64,000 nt of DNA from an uncultured Clostridia bacterium (GTDB taxonomy: Bacteria > Bacillota > Clostridia > Christensenellales > CAG-138), in contig CAMKES010000001.1 in NCBI GenBank assembly GCA_946411635.1, positions 357,656 through 421,655 of the forward strand, written 5' to 3'. Below the pieces are notes generated by a model that saw only the letters and a list, made by a program, of their open reading frames with translations, was not told where the DNA came from and did not search any database. Below, one piece after another: positions 51,848 to 59,648 of this stretch (its first letter is position 1; the number at the start of each line of letters is the position of its first letter). The translations under genes were made by a program, and so were the position numbers.

Positions 51848-52737
51848 TGGTCCCTCTTTTCAAATCGTTCTTCGATCTCATGCGCCTCTCTGGAAATATC
51901 CCGATGATAGATACGAACGGACTGTCCGCTGTCGCGAAGCCTTCGCGCCATTTCCTCCGCCGCGGCTACGGAGCGATGCCGTCCGCCCGTGCATCCGAAG
52001 CAAACGCGAAGGATGTGCTTGTCCTGTTTTTCGAACAACGGGATCATATCCAGAATGCTCTCCTGAAGACTGTCCAGGTATTCCTGCACGTAAGGCTGCG
52101 AGAGGACAAAATCGCGCACCTTACGGTCCAGACCGGACAAATGCCGCATCTCTTCGTAGTAGTACGGGTTCTCGACAAACCGCATATCGACGACCATATC
52201 GGCGTCGACCGGCACGCCGCGCTTATATCCGAAACTCGAAAGGATCAGCGACATTTGCTCGCGATCCATCTCGGGGATGATCTTTTCGATACAGGATGCG
52301 AAATCACGCGACGCGATATCGCTTGTATCGAGGAAAAACTCGGCCGCTTCACGCATTGCGTTCAGATACCCGCGTTCGGTCCGAACGCCGGACTCGGCTT
52401 CGCCCGCCTGTCCGAGCGGATGCCGCTTGCGCGTCTCGTTATAACGCCGTCTCAGTACGTCGTCGCGCGCGTCGAGAAACAGGATCGAATACGGAACGTC
52501 GAGTTTTCTGATCTCCGAGAGAACCATTTCGGGGCTTCTCGAAAGGAGACTCTCGCGTGAATCAATCGTAACGGCGGCATGCTGAATGGGCGGGACGGCG
52601 TTTTTGCACATCTCGCTGAACTGCTTCAGCATCGGAGAAGGAAGGTTGTCCACGCAGAAAAAACCCATGTCCTCCAACGATTTCAAGGCGAGCGATTTTC
52701 CCGCGCCGCTCATACCGCTTACAATCAACAGATCCAT
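51844..52737 (-). CDS. rapZ: RNase adapter/nucleotide-binding protein RapZ (YvcJ)
   Basis: 297-residue P-loop protein. Walker A GMSGAGKSLAL is at residues 8-18 and the family motif TIDSRES near 60; the C-terminal domain has FGCTGGRHRSVAAAE near 263. In Bacillus the homologue YvcJ is a GTPase linked to competence; in E. coli RapZ controls glmS. ATG 52737 is used (GAGGACGG upstream); the longer open frame is the shadow of murB. It is second in the murB operon. Confidence 0.94.
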   Translation of the reverse strand: MDLLIVSGMSGAGKSLALKSLEDMGFFCVDNLPSPMLKQFSEMCKNAVPPIQHAAVTIDSRESLLSRSPEMVLSEIRKLDVPYSILFLDARDDVLRRRYNETRKRHPLGQAGEAESGVRTERGYLNAMREAAEFFLDTSDIASRDFASCIEKIIPEMDREQMSLILSSFGYKRGVPVDADMVVDMRFVENPYYYEEMRHLSGLDRKVRDFVLSQPYVQEYLDSLQESILDMIPLFEKQDKHILRVCFGCTGGRHRSVAAAEEMARRLRDSGQSVRIYHRDISREAHEIEERFEKRDQ

Positions 52738-52748
52738 CTTGACCGTCC

Positions 52749-53639
52749 TCAAATTCTTTTGATCTCTGGCTCCAGCGTTACGCCGGTTTTTTCTTTTACG
52801 ACTTCGATCACCCGGGCAATCAGCTCGCTGATATCCGCTTCGGTCGCGCTGCCGGTATTTACGATAAAGCCGGCGTGCTTCGTCGAGACCTGCGCGCCGC
52901 CGATCGAATACCCCTTCAGCCCGCACTGTTCGATCAACGCTCCGGCAAAATGACCGGGCGGGCGCTTGAAGGTGCTTCCTGCGGAAGGAAGTTCCAGCGG
53001 CTGCTTCTCTCTCCGTTTTTCCATGCAGATCTGCATGGTCTCCGATGCGGTCCCGTCGTCGAATGCGAGCTGAAATTCCGCTTCAAGCGCAATCGCATCC
53101 GGAAACGAAAAACGGCTCGTTCGGTATCCGAGATCCGTATCGGATACGGTCACCCATTCATCCGTGCCGCCGTGAAGAATACGGATCCGTTTCAGGATCT
53201 GACGGATCTCACCGCCGTATGCGCCTGCGTTCATGGCGCATGCGCCGCCTACCGTTCCGGGGATCCCTGCCAGGCGCTCCATTCCGGACAGTCCGCGCTT
53301 TACCGTATCCCTGCTCAGCTGCATCAGCGACGTCCCGCAGCAGGCGACAACACGGGATCCGTCGTACACAGGCGCATGAATCGGCGTATCAAACCGAATC
53401 ACAAGTCCGTCGAATCCGTCGTCCGACGCGAGCACGTTCGTGCCGCGGCCCAGCAAAACGAACGGGATCGCATTCTCCGTGCATAAGGCTGCGGCGTCCC
53501 GGATATCGGAATAGGATCTCGGGCGCAGCAGAAAACGCGCCGTGCCGCCGACATGAAAGCTGGTCAGTTCGGACAGCGAAGCGTTCTCGACCGCGCCGAG
53601 CGCACGCATCTTTTCAAACAAGTCCGTATGATAAATCAT
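52749..53639 (-). CDS. murB: UDP-N-acetylenolpyruvoylglucosamine reductase
   Basis: 296-residue FAD enzyme reducing the enolpyruvyl group to make UDP-MurNAc in peptidoglycan synthesis. FAD contacts are in FVLLGRGTNVLASDDGFDG near residue 60 and GTVGGACAMNAGAYGGEI near 129. The catalytic Ser is in AGSTFKRPPG near 225 and the Glu near the C-terminus. Length and lack of the extra loop match type II MurB. The ATG at 53639 is six bases after the -10 box and has no Shine-Dalgarno. It heads the murB-rapZ-whiA operon. Confidence 0.95.
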   Translation of the reverse strand: MIYHTDLFEKMRALGAVENASLSELTSFHVGGTARFLLRPRSYSDIRDAAALCTENAIPFVLLGRGTNVLASDDGFDGLVIRFDTPIHAPVYDGSRVVACCGTSLMQLSRDTVKRGLSGMERLAGIPGTVGGACAMNAGAYGGEIRQILKRIRILHGGTDEWVTVSDTDLGYRTSRFSFPDAIALEAEFQLAFDDGTASETMQICMEKRREKQPLELPSAGSTFKRPPGHFAGALIEQCGLKGYSIGGAQVSTKHAGFIVNTGSATEADISELIARVIEVVKEKTGVTLEPEIKRI

Positions 53640-53645
53640 ATGTGT

Positions 53646-53674
53646 ATTATATCAAGGATCCAAACCGGAAACAA
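53646..53674 (-). promoter_or_regulatory. Promoter predicting a leaderless mRNA for the murB operon
   Basis: Minus strand: TTGTTT (53674-53669), 17-base spacer, TATAAT (53651-53646), six bases (ACACAT), ATG. Confidence 0.78.
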
Positions 53675-53677
53675 CAC

Positions 53678-54649
53678 CTATCTGTATAATTCCTGCAAAC
53701 GAATTGTGAAGCGCGTCCCAGCGTCCGAATCCCCTTTCAGCGCAAGAACGGCGTCCTCGTACAAGCTGTCGTATTCCGACTGCCAGCGAAACGGATCAAA
53801 CGTAACGAGGGTCTCGTACGTTCTGAACACGGCTTTCAGGGAAGCGTCCGGCGGTTCGTTCCGGACGTCCCGTCTGACCGACATCATGCCGAGCGCATTC
53901 AGGAGCGGCTGTACGTCGGGCTCGAGAAGATACTGCATAAAATCGAGGATCACTTCTTTTTTCTTTTCCTCCGCGTTTCTGTCGATGCCGAGCCAGCAGA
54001 CCGCCTCCGTCACGTTGTCGACCGGGAACATCTTCGCCGACGAGAACGCATCACGATACCGGATCAAATCCCCTGCGCGCCGAAGATCCAGGTACAACGT
54101 CTCCGCCTTCTCTTCATTCTGCACCGTTTGGACCGCTCCGGCCCGGGCGGCAAGAACCGGATGATTCGTATACACGTTTTCACCGGAACGATCGGAGGAC
54201 TTTACAAGTCGCACGAATCCGGAGTACGCGTATGGGATCGCTTTCCCGGTCTGAAATATGCCTTGACGAAAAGGGATCCTGAAATCAGGCAGTTCGGCAA
54301 GCCGATCTTCCCACAGCGAGCCGCTGAAAAACGAATACGCGTCGGCCGGTCTCCCGCGTTCGATCCGTTCCATAAATTCCGCTTCATCCATTGCTTCGAC
54401 GAGAAAATACGTCCCCTTGTGTTTTTTCTCGTACGCTTCGGCCCGCATCGCAAGCCAGTTTGACAGACTTCCTACATACGGCCTTTCCCGAACGACGTGG
54501 TACAGAACGATCGTCCCGTTGTATCGCTCCGTACTGCGGACAAAACGCGTGTCGACAAACGACGCCCGCGCGCCGGAAACGAGCCGCGCCGGCGTAAACG
54601 CAAGGAACACGACCAGCAAACTGCATAAGACGGGTTTCAGTATTTTCAT
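53678..54649 (-). CDS. Secreted solute-binding-protein-like protein
   Basis: 323 residues with a signal peptide (1-28, no lipobox Cys). The body resembles ABC extracellular sugar-binding proteins in pattern: NWLAMRAEAYEKKHKGTYFLVEAM near residue 65, AYSGFVRLVKSS near 140, VLDFMQYLLEPDVQPLLNALGMMSVRRDV-type tail near 240-270. No permease or ATPase genes are near. It diverges from the spoIIA operon. No Shine-Dalgarno precedes the ATG at 54649, and AATACAGT just upstream resembles a sigma-E -10 box, so mother-cell expression is possible but weakly supported. Confidence 0.6.
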   Translation of the reverse strand: MKILKPVLCSLLVVFLAFTPARLVSGARASFVDTRFVRSTERYNGTIVLYHVVRERPYVGSLSNWLAMRAEAYEKKHKGTYFLVEAMDEAEFMERIERGRPADAYSFFSGSLWEDRLAELPDFRIPFRQGIFQTGKAIPYAYSGFVRLVKSSDRSGENVYTNHPVLAARAGAVQTVQNEEKAETLYLDLRRAGDLIRYRDAFSSAKMFPVDNVTEAVCWLGIDRNAEEKKKEVILDFMQYLLEPDVQPLLNALGMMSVRRDVRNEPPDASLKAVFRTYETLVTFDPFRWQSEYDSLYEDAVLALKGDSDAGTRFTIRLQELYR

Positions 54650-54765
54650 ATCTAACTGTATTCGACGAAACTCGAAACGATCCGCGAAGGCTTGTCCTTT
54701 TTCTTAAAAGGATGCAAACGGACGACGGCGTACTAATACATGAACCCAAATTCGGAGGTACATAT

Positions 54766-55071
54766 ATGGAGTTAAATGCGCAAAAACGAGGATCTCGTCT
54801 TTACGTGCAGTTATCCGGTGAACTGGATCATCACAGCGCGGAACAGACGCGGATCATGCTGGATACGATGCTGAAGGATATCACCGTCCGTGATCTGATC
54901 CTCGATCTGACGGGTATGGCATTTATGGACAGCGCCGGACTCGGCGTGATCCTGGGCAGGTTCCGGAAGCTTTCCATGCGCGGCGGGAAACTGATCGTAA
55001 AGGGAATGAATCCTTCCGTCGACCGAATCTTTCAAATGTCAGGGATCTACGCGATCGTAGAAAAACAGTAA
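54766..55071 (+). CDS. spoIIAA: Anti-sigma F factor antagonist SpoIIAA
   Basis: 101-residue STAS-domain protein. Its unphosphorylated form displaces sigma F from SpoIIAB. The phosphorylated serine lies in FMDSAGLGVILGR near residue 56, the conserved D-S-A-G-L-G-V motif. ATG 54766 follows GGAGGT; the earlier in-frame codon is not supported. It is first gene of the spoIIA operon. No convincing sigma-A or sigma-H promoter was found in the 116-base gap upstream (54650-54765), which holds nothing else recognisable. Confidence 0.95.
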   Translation: MELNAQKRGSRLYVQLSGELDHHSAEQTRIMLDTMLKDITVRDLILDLTGMAFMDSAGLGVILGRFRKLSMRGGKLIVKGMNPSVDRIFQMSGIYAIVEKQ

Positions 55072-55081
55072 GGAGGCAAGC

Positions 55082-55510
55082 ATGCATAACGAAATGGAAA
55101 TCCGGTTTTTGTCCCTTTCCGGAAACGAGGGCTTTGCCCGCGCGGCAGCCGCTGCTTTCGCCTCTCAGATGGATCCCGGAATCGAAGAACTGTCCGACAT
55201 CCGGACCGCAGTATCGGAGGCAGTTACGAACGCCATCATTCACGGGTATGAGCAGCAGACAGATCGTATCGTCGTTCTTCAGATGGAGATCGACAACGAT
55301 ATGCTCACTGTCGTCGTGAAGGACGACGGCTGCGGGATCGGGGATATCGAGCTTGCCCGAAAGCCGTTCTTCACCTCAAAGCCGGAGCTGGAACGTTCCG
55401 GAATGGGATTCTCCGTCATGGAAGCGTTTATGGATTCCGTAGACGTACGATCCGAAGTGCACGTCGGAACGACAGTCACAATGCGAAAGCGCATCATGCA
55501 TGCAAACTGA
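55082..55510 (+). CDS. spoIIAB: Anti-sigma F factor and kinase SpoIIAB
   Basis: 142-residue GHKL-fold serine kinase that holds sigma F inactive and phosphorylates SpoIIAA. The N-box is VSEAVTNAIIHGY near residue 43, the G1 box KDDGCGIGD near 80 and the G2 region RSGMGFSVMEAFMD near 106. GGAGG precedes the ATG. The 3' end overlaps sigF by 11 bases, so the inhibitor and its sigma factor are co-translated. Confidence 0.95.
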   Translation: MHNEMEIRFLSLSGNEGFARAAAAAFASQMDPGIEELSDIRTAVSEAVTNAIIHGYEQQTDRIVVLQMEIDNDMLTVVVKDDGCGIGDIELARKPFFTSKPELERSGMGFSVMEAFMDSVDVRSEVHVGTTVTMRKRIMHAN

Positions 55511-56204
55511 ACGCGAAGCGTTCGAAACGCTGATCCTTTCCGCGCAAAACGGCGACAAGCGGGCTGAACAGATCCTAACGGAACAGAATCTCCCGCTTGT
55601 TTCCGCTGTCGCAAAACGCTTCCAGTCGAGAGGACTCGATGCGGAGGACCTGCGGCAGCTCGGTTCCATCGGACTTCTGAAAGCGATCCGCAGATTCGAT
55701 ACGTCGTACGGCGTATGCTTCTCGACGTATGCGGTTCCTTTGATCGCGGGAGAGATCCGGCGTTTTCTGCGCGACGACGGAATGGTCAAGTTTTCACGCG
55801 GTGCAAAAAAGCTTTCGGCGGAGATCAACCGATTGCTGTCCGAAGATCCGGATCTTACGATCGGCGATCTTGCGGACCGCCTGCAGGTTTCAAAGGTGGA
55901 TCTTGCGGCCGCTTTCGCAAGTTCGGTTTCGATCGCATCGCTCGATGAACCGTCGCCGGACGGCGCGGGCATGCTGTCCGATCGGATCGGGACCGACAGC
56001 GAAGAAGACCGATCCGTGCAAAAGCTGTCCCTTGAAGCGGCGATCGCCTCGCTCACGCCGCAGGAACAGCTTCTGATCAGAATGCGGTATCGGGATGAAA
56101 AAACGCAGGCCGAGGTCGGCCGTGCGTTCGGGGTTTCTCAGGTGCAGATCTCACGAATGGAAAAGAAGATCCTGTCCGCGCTTCGGACCAGGATGAAGGA
56201 TTAA
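55500..56204 (+). CDS. sigF: RNA polymerase sporulation sigma factor SigF
   Basis: 234-residue forespore sigma factor. Region 2 contains LVSAVAKRFQSRGLDAEDLRQLGSIG near residues 28-54 and STYAVPLIAGEIRRFLRDDG near 76. Region 3 follows with INRLLSEDPDLTIGDLADRLQVS. Region 4 (TPQEQLLIRMRYRDEKTQAEVGRAFGVSQVQISR, near 185-218) holds the -35-binding helix-turn-helix. The spoIIAA-spoIIAB context identifies it as sigma F. Its end overlaps the convergent plsY stop by four bases, with no terminator between. Confidence 0.95.
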   Translation: MQTEREAFETLILSAQNGDKRAEQILTEQNLPLVSAVAKRFQSRGLDAEDLRQLGSIGLLKAIRRFDTSYGVCFSTYAVPLIAGEIRRFLRDDGMVKFSRGAKKLSAEINRLLSEDPDLTIGDLADRLQVSKVDLAAAFASSVSIASLDEPSPDGAGMLSDRIGTDSEEDRSVQKLSLEAAIASLTPQEQLLIRMRYRDEKTQAEVGRAFGVSQVQISRMEKKILSALRTRMKD

Positions 56205-56866
56205 CGCTTCCCTCCCGACGATATGGTCTTTTCCTCGCCGCGCAGAAGCCGTTTGATGTTGTCCTTATGCCGGATGAGAACGATCGCAACAACGGGCAGC
56301 ACGAAAAACGGAAGATAATTGTCCGTATGTCCGGTCGCCCAGAAGATGAACGTTCCGATCAGATAGATGATCGCGGTCAGGATCGAGACGAGCGAGACGC
56401 GCTTCCACAGCAGAAAGATCACGATCGCCAGTACCGTGGAGATCAGAGCGACTTCCCAGCAGAGACACCACGTCATCGCATAGGCGGACGCAGCGCCTTT
56501 CCCTCCCCGGAACTGATACAGAACGGGATAACAATGTCCGAGTACGACCATCATGCTCGCAATGTATCCGCCGAGCAGTACGGAGACGGTCGGATCCGCC
56601 TGATTCAGACCCATCAGCTGCGCGATCAGCCGTCCGAGGAAAAACGCGGCAACGCACTTCCCTGCGTCTCCGATAAACGTCAGCAGTCCGTAATGCTTTC
56701 CGTACACGCGCACCATATTCGTCGTTCCTGCGTTCCCGCTGCCGTACAGTCTGACGTCGTCACGGAATTTCAGACGGCTGATGATCAACGCCGTCTGAAC
56801 GTTTCCGAGCAGATAACCGACGAGCGCTGCGACAAGGATCGCGAACAGGTTCCAATCACCGATCAT
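56201..56866 (-). CDS. plsY: Glycerol-3-phosphate acyltransferase PlsY
   Basis: 221-residue membrane enzyme that transfers acyl from acyl-phosphate to glycerol 3-phosphate, the first step of phospholipid synthesis. About five to six membrane helices are visible. The three cytoplasmic motifs are YGSGNAGTTNMVRVYG near residue 41, FRGGKGAASAYAM near 118 and a shorter third loop near 185. It follows der by nine bases. It is the last gene of the DUF512-der-plsY set. Confidence 0.95.
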   Translation of the reverse strand: MIGDWNLFAILVAALVGYLLGNVQTALIISRLKFRDDVRLYGSGNAGTTNMVRVYGKHYGLLTFIGDAGKCVAAFFLGRLIAQLMGLNQADPTVSVLLGGYIASMMVVLGHCYPVLYQFRGGKGAASAYAMTWCLCWEVALISTVLAIVIFLLWKRVSLVSILTAIIYLIGTFIFWATGHTDNYLPFFVLPVVAIVLIRHKDNIKRLLRGEEKTISSGGKR

Positions 56867-56875
56867 AATGCGGGT

Positions 56876-58198
56876 TTACTCCTCCTTCGTTCGATTCCGG
56901 AACAGAATGCGGATCGGCGTACCGGAAAAGCCGAACGTCTTTCTGAAAAAGTTTTCAAGATACCGTTCGTAAGAAAAATGCACGAGAGTCGAGTCGTTCA
57001 CAAAAATAACGAACGTAGGCGGCTGCGTCGCGACCTGCGTCGCATAGAACAATTTGAGTCTTCTCCCGTTCTGCGTCGGCGGTTCGCTCATCGAAACGGC
57101 TTCGTTTACGACGTCGTTCAGCGTACCCGTCGAGATCCTCCGGGTGCTTTGTGCGTAGACCTCGTTGCACAGTTCGAGGATTTTCTGCACGCGCTGTCCC
57201 GTTTTAGCACTGATAAAGAGGAACGGAACGTAGTCCATGAACGCAAGATCGACCGACATATCCTTCTTGAATCGATCCATCGTATGCGTATCCTTCTCGA
57301 TCAGATCCCACTTGTTGACGATCAGGATCGAAGGCTTGCCTTCTTCATGAACGAATCCGGCGATTTTAACGTCCTGTTCAGACAATCCCTGCGACGCATC
57401 GCAAACGAACAGCACGACGTCCGCGCGGCGGATCGCCGCAAGAGAACGAATCACGCTGTAGCGTTCAATGCTTTCTTCCTCGATCGAACGCTTTCTTCGG
57501 ATGCCCGCAGTGTCGATCAAAACGTATTTCCGGCCGTTCTGCTCAAAAGGCGTATCGATCGCGTCGCGCGTCGTCCCGGGTACGTCCGATACGATCACGC
57601 GTTCTTCGCCGAGCAGGGCGTTGGTCAGGCTGGACTTGCCGACGTTCGGCTTTCCGACGATCGCGATCTCGATCCGATCCTCGGATTCCGTGCCGTCATG
57701 CTTCGGGAAGGACGCACAGACCGCATCCAGAAGATCGCCGAGTCCGATCCCCTGTCCCGCAGAGACGATATACGGCTCGCCGAGTCCGAGTTCATAAAAC
57801 TCGTAGATCGCCTCGTGATATTTCGGCGCGTCGAGCTTATTCACGGCGAGAACGACCGGCTTGCCGCACTTCTGAAGCATTGCCCCGACCTCACGGTCCG
57901 CGGAGGTCATGCCGTCGCGTCCGTCGACGATGAACAGAATGACGTCGGCCGTCTCGATGGCCAGTTCCGCCTGACGGCGCATCTGAACGGCGATCTGATC
58001 CTCGTTTGCCGGTTCGATACCGCCGGTATCGATCAGCGTAAACTTATAGTCCAGCCATTCGGCGTCCCCGTAGATCCGGTCGCGCGTGACGCCCGGCGTG
58101 TCCTCCACGATGGAAACGCGCTTCCCGATCAGGCGATTGAACAGCGTAGATTTGCCGACGTTCGGTCTTCCGACGATCGCTACCAAAGGTTTTGCCAT
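56876..58198 (-). CDS. der: Ribosome-assembly GTPase Der (EngA)
   Basis: 440-residue double GTPase for 50S maturation. The first G domain has [11 protein letters not shown] near residue 10, DTGG and NKLD; the second has [15 protein letters not shown] near 184, DTAGIRRK and NKWD. The C-terminal KH-like domain ends with [16 protein letters not shown]. All motifs are intact. It lies three bases after the DUF512 gene and ten before plsY. Confidence 0.97.
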   Translation of the reverse strand: MAKPLVAIVGRPNVGKSTLFNRLIGKRVSIVEDTPGVTRDRIYGDAEWLDYKFTLIDTGGIEPANEDQIAVQMRRQAELAIETADVILFIVDGRDGMTSADREVGAMLQKCGKPVVLAVNKLDAPKYHEAIYEFYELGLGEPYIVSAGQGIGLGDLLDAVCASFPKHDGTESEDRIEIAIVGKPNVGKSSLTNALLGEERVIVSDVPGTTRDAIDTPFEQNGRKYVLIDTAGIRRKRSIEEESIERYSVIRSLAAIRRADVVLFVCDASQGLSEQDVKIAGFVHEEGKPSILIVNKWDLIEKDTHTMDRFKKDMSVDLAFMDYVPFLFISAKTGQRVQKILELCNEVYAQSTRRISTGTLNDVVNEAVSMSEPPTQNGRRLKLFYATQVATQPPTFVIFVNDSTLVHFSYERYLENFFRKTFGFSGTPIRILFRNRTKEE

Positions 58199-58201
58199 AG
58201 T

Positions 58202-59509
58202 TTACTCCTCAAACAACAGTGAAATCAATTCCGTTCCGTCAAAAAAAGTGCGGATCGTGACGCCGAGCCGCTCTTCCACGTCCGAAAGCGTCATCCCGTC
58301 CAGAAATACGTTTTCCGTTTCCCGAAGCATGTTTTTCGGGATCAGCAGCGAACCGCAAAGCGGTTTTCCGCCGAGCTCCGCGATCAGATCGCTTCCGGTC
58401 ACCAGTCCCGCAACGTGCACGTTCCCGCCGAACCAGAGATTCGGGATGGGATACAGTTCGGTTTCGATCCCGTACGGTTCCAGTTCGCGATACAGCTCCC
58501 GGAAAAACGGATACGCGGCGGTCCCGCCGGCGATCGAAAACCGTTTCGGAGCTTTGCGGGGGGACCGTTCCGAAAGCGCATACCGAAAATCCTCTTCAAA
58601 CGAACGCAGAAGCCCGACGCCGTTTTCGATCTGATCAAAGTCTTCATAGGCTTCCGTCGGAGGGATCGGCAAGGCCGCGTTCAGATACCACTCGTCGGAC
58701 AAAAAAGCAAGCCGCGTACCGTACCGCTGCAGATACTCGCCCTGCAGTGCTTCAACGGCCGCAATCACGTCCCGGCTCTGTTCCCGATCAAACGTTCCGA
58801 GCGCCGGAAGCCCGTCGCGGTACTTCGTGACGCCGACCGGGACGATTGCGACAGACGAACATGCCGGAACGAGAGAAGACAGATCGGACAACGTTTTCAA
58901 AAGGATCTCTCCGTCGTTCAGACTTCTGCAAAGCACGATCTGCGCGTGGAACCGGAGTCCCGAATCGCGCAGCGCGGAGAGTCGCTCCATGATCCTTCCC
59001 GCGCTCGGATTCCGCATGATGCGCGTCCGGACGTCGGGATCGGTCGCGTGAACGGACACATAAAGCGGACTGACGCGCCGCTCGAGGATCCGTCGGAACT
59101 CCCGGTCCGATACGTTCGTAAGGGTCACGTAATTGCCCATGATAAACGACATCCGCCAGTCGTCGTCTTTTACGTTCAGACTGCTGCGAACGCCTTTCGG
59201 CATCTGATCGATGAAGCAGAAGACGCAATGGTTCCTGCACGTCATCATGCGGCTCATCAGCGTCGTTTCAAAGCACAATCCGAGCGGTTCGTAGGTTTCC
59301 TTATGAAGAACGAAATCGATCGTCTTATCGCCGCGCTGAACGCTGATCTTCAGCGCTCTGTGTGTCGTAAGCGCTTCATAATCGATAAGATCGACGACCG
59401 GAGAATCATTGATGGAAAGCAGAACGTCGCCCGGCTGCAGTCCGGCGCATCGGGCCGGTGAATCGGGTTCCACAAACGTGATCGGTTGTACTTTTCCGCA
59501 TATCTCCAT
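58202..59509 (-). CDS. PDZ/DUF512 family radical-SAM-like protein
   Basis: 435 residues. A PDZ-like N-terminus (DSPARCAGLQPGDVLLSIND near residue 15) leads to a CX3CX2C motif, MTCRNHCVFCF, near residue 92 and a TIM-barrel-like section (YVSVHATDPDVRTRIMRN near 149). The C-terminal DUF512 part ends with GLVTGSDLIAEL near 362. This family commonly lies next to der; the reaction is unknown. The start at 59509 has either a weak AAGG as Shine-Dalgarno or, if TAAGGT is the -10 box, is leaderless. Confidence 0.9.
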   Translation of the reverse strand: MEICGKVQPITFVEPDSPARCAGLQPGDVLLSINDSPVVDLIDYEALTTHRALKISVQRGDKTIDFVLHKETYEPLGLCFETTLMSRMMTCRNHCVFCFIDQMPKGVRSSLNVKDDDWRMSFIMGNYVTLTNVSDREFRRILERRVSPLYVSVHATDPDVRTRIMRNPSAGRIMERLSALRDSGLRFHAQIVLCRSLNDGEILLKTLSDLSSLVPACSSVAIVPVGVTKYRDGLPALGTFDREQSRDVIAAVEALQGEYLQRYGTRLAFLSDEWYLNAALPIPPTEAYEDFDQIENGVGLLRSFEEDFRYALSERSPRKAPKRFSIAGGTAAYPFFRELYRELEPYGIETELYPIPNLWFGGNVHVAGLVTGSDLIAELGGKPLCGSLLIPKNMLRETENVFLDGMTLSDVEERLGVTIRTFFDGTELISLLFEE

Positions 59510-59515
59510 GTATAT

Positions 59516-59544
59516 ACCTTACCACATCCCGATTCGTTTTGCAA
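59516..59544 (-). promoter_or_regulatory. Possible promoter of DUF512-der-plsY
   Basis: Minus strand TTGCAA (59544-59539), 17-base spacer, TAAGGT (59521-59516), six bases, ATG. The -10 keeps only the three most conserved positions of the consensus, and AAGG could instead be a Shine-Dalgarno, so support is limited. Confidence 0.4.
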
Positions 59545-59570
59545 GGCGTAGAAGCCTTCGCATGTGCAAA

Positions 59571-59599
59571 GGAAAAAGGCGGAGTTTCCCCCGCCTTTG
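59571..59599 (-). terminator. Terminator of the LRR-protein gene
   Basis: Minus strand AAAGGCGG-loop-CCGCCTTT followed by TTCC, about 50 bases after the stop codon. Confidence 0.8.
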
Positions 59600-59648
59600 A
59601 TGGATCCGGCAATTGCCGCGTTCCCGTTTCGGTTTACGAACCGGTCAA

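Noticed and set aside
54690..54765. Sigma-H promoter for the spoIIA operon
   Set aside because: AAAGGATGC resembles a sigma-H -35, but no GAAT-type -10 lies at the right spacing.
56267..58222. 651-residue plus-strand frame opposite plsY and der
   Set aside because: Shadow crossing two genes; no motif or ribosome-binding site.
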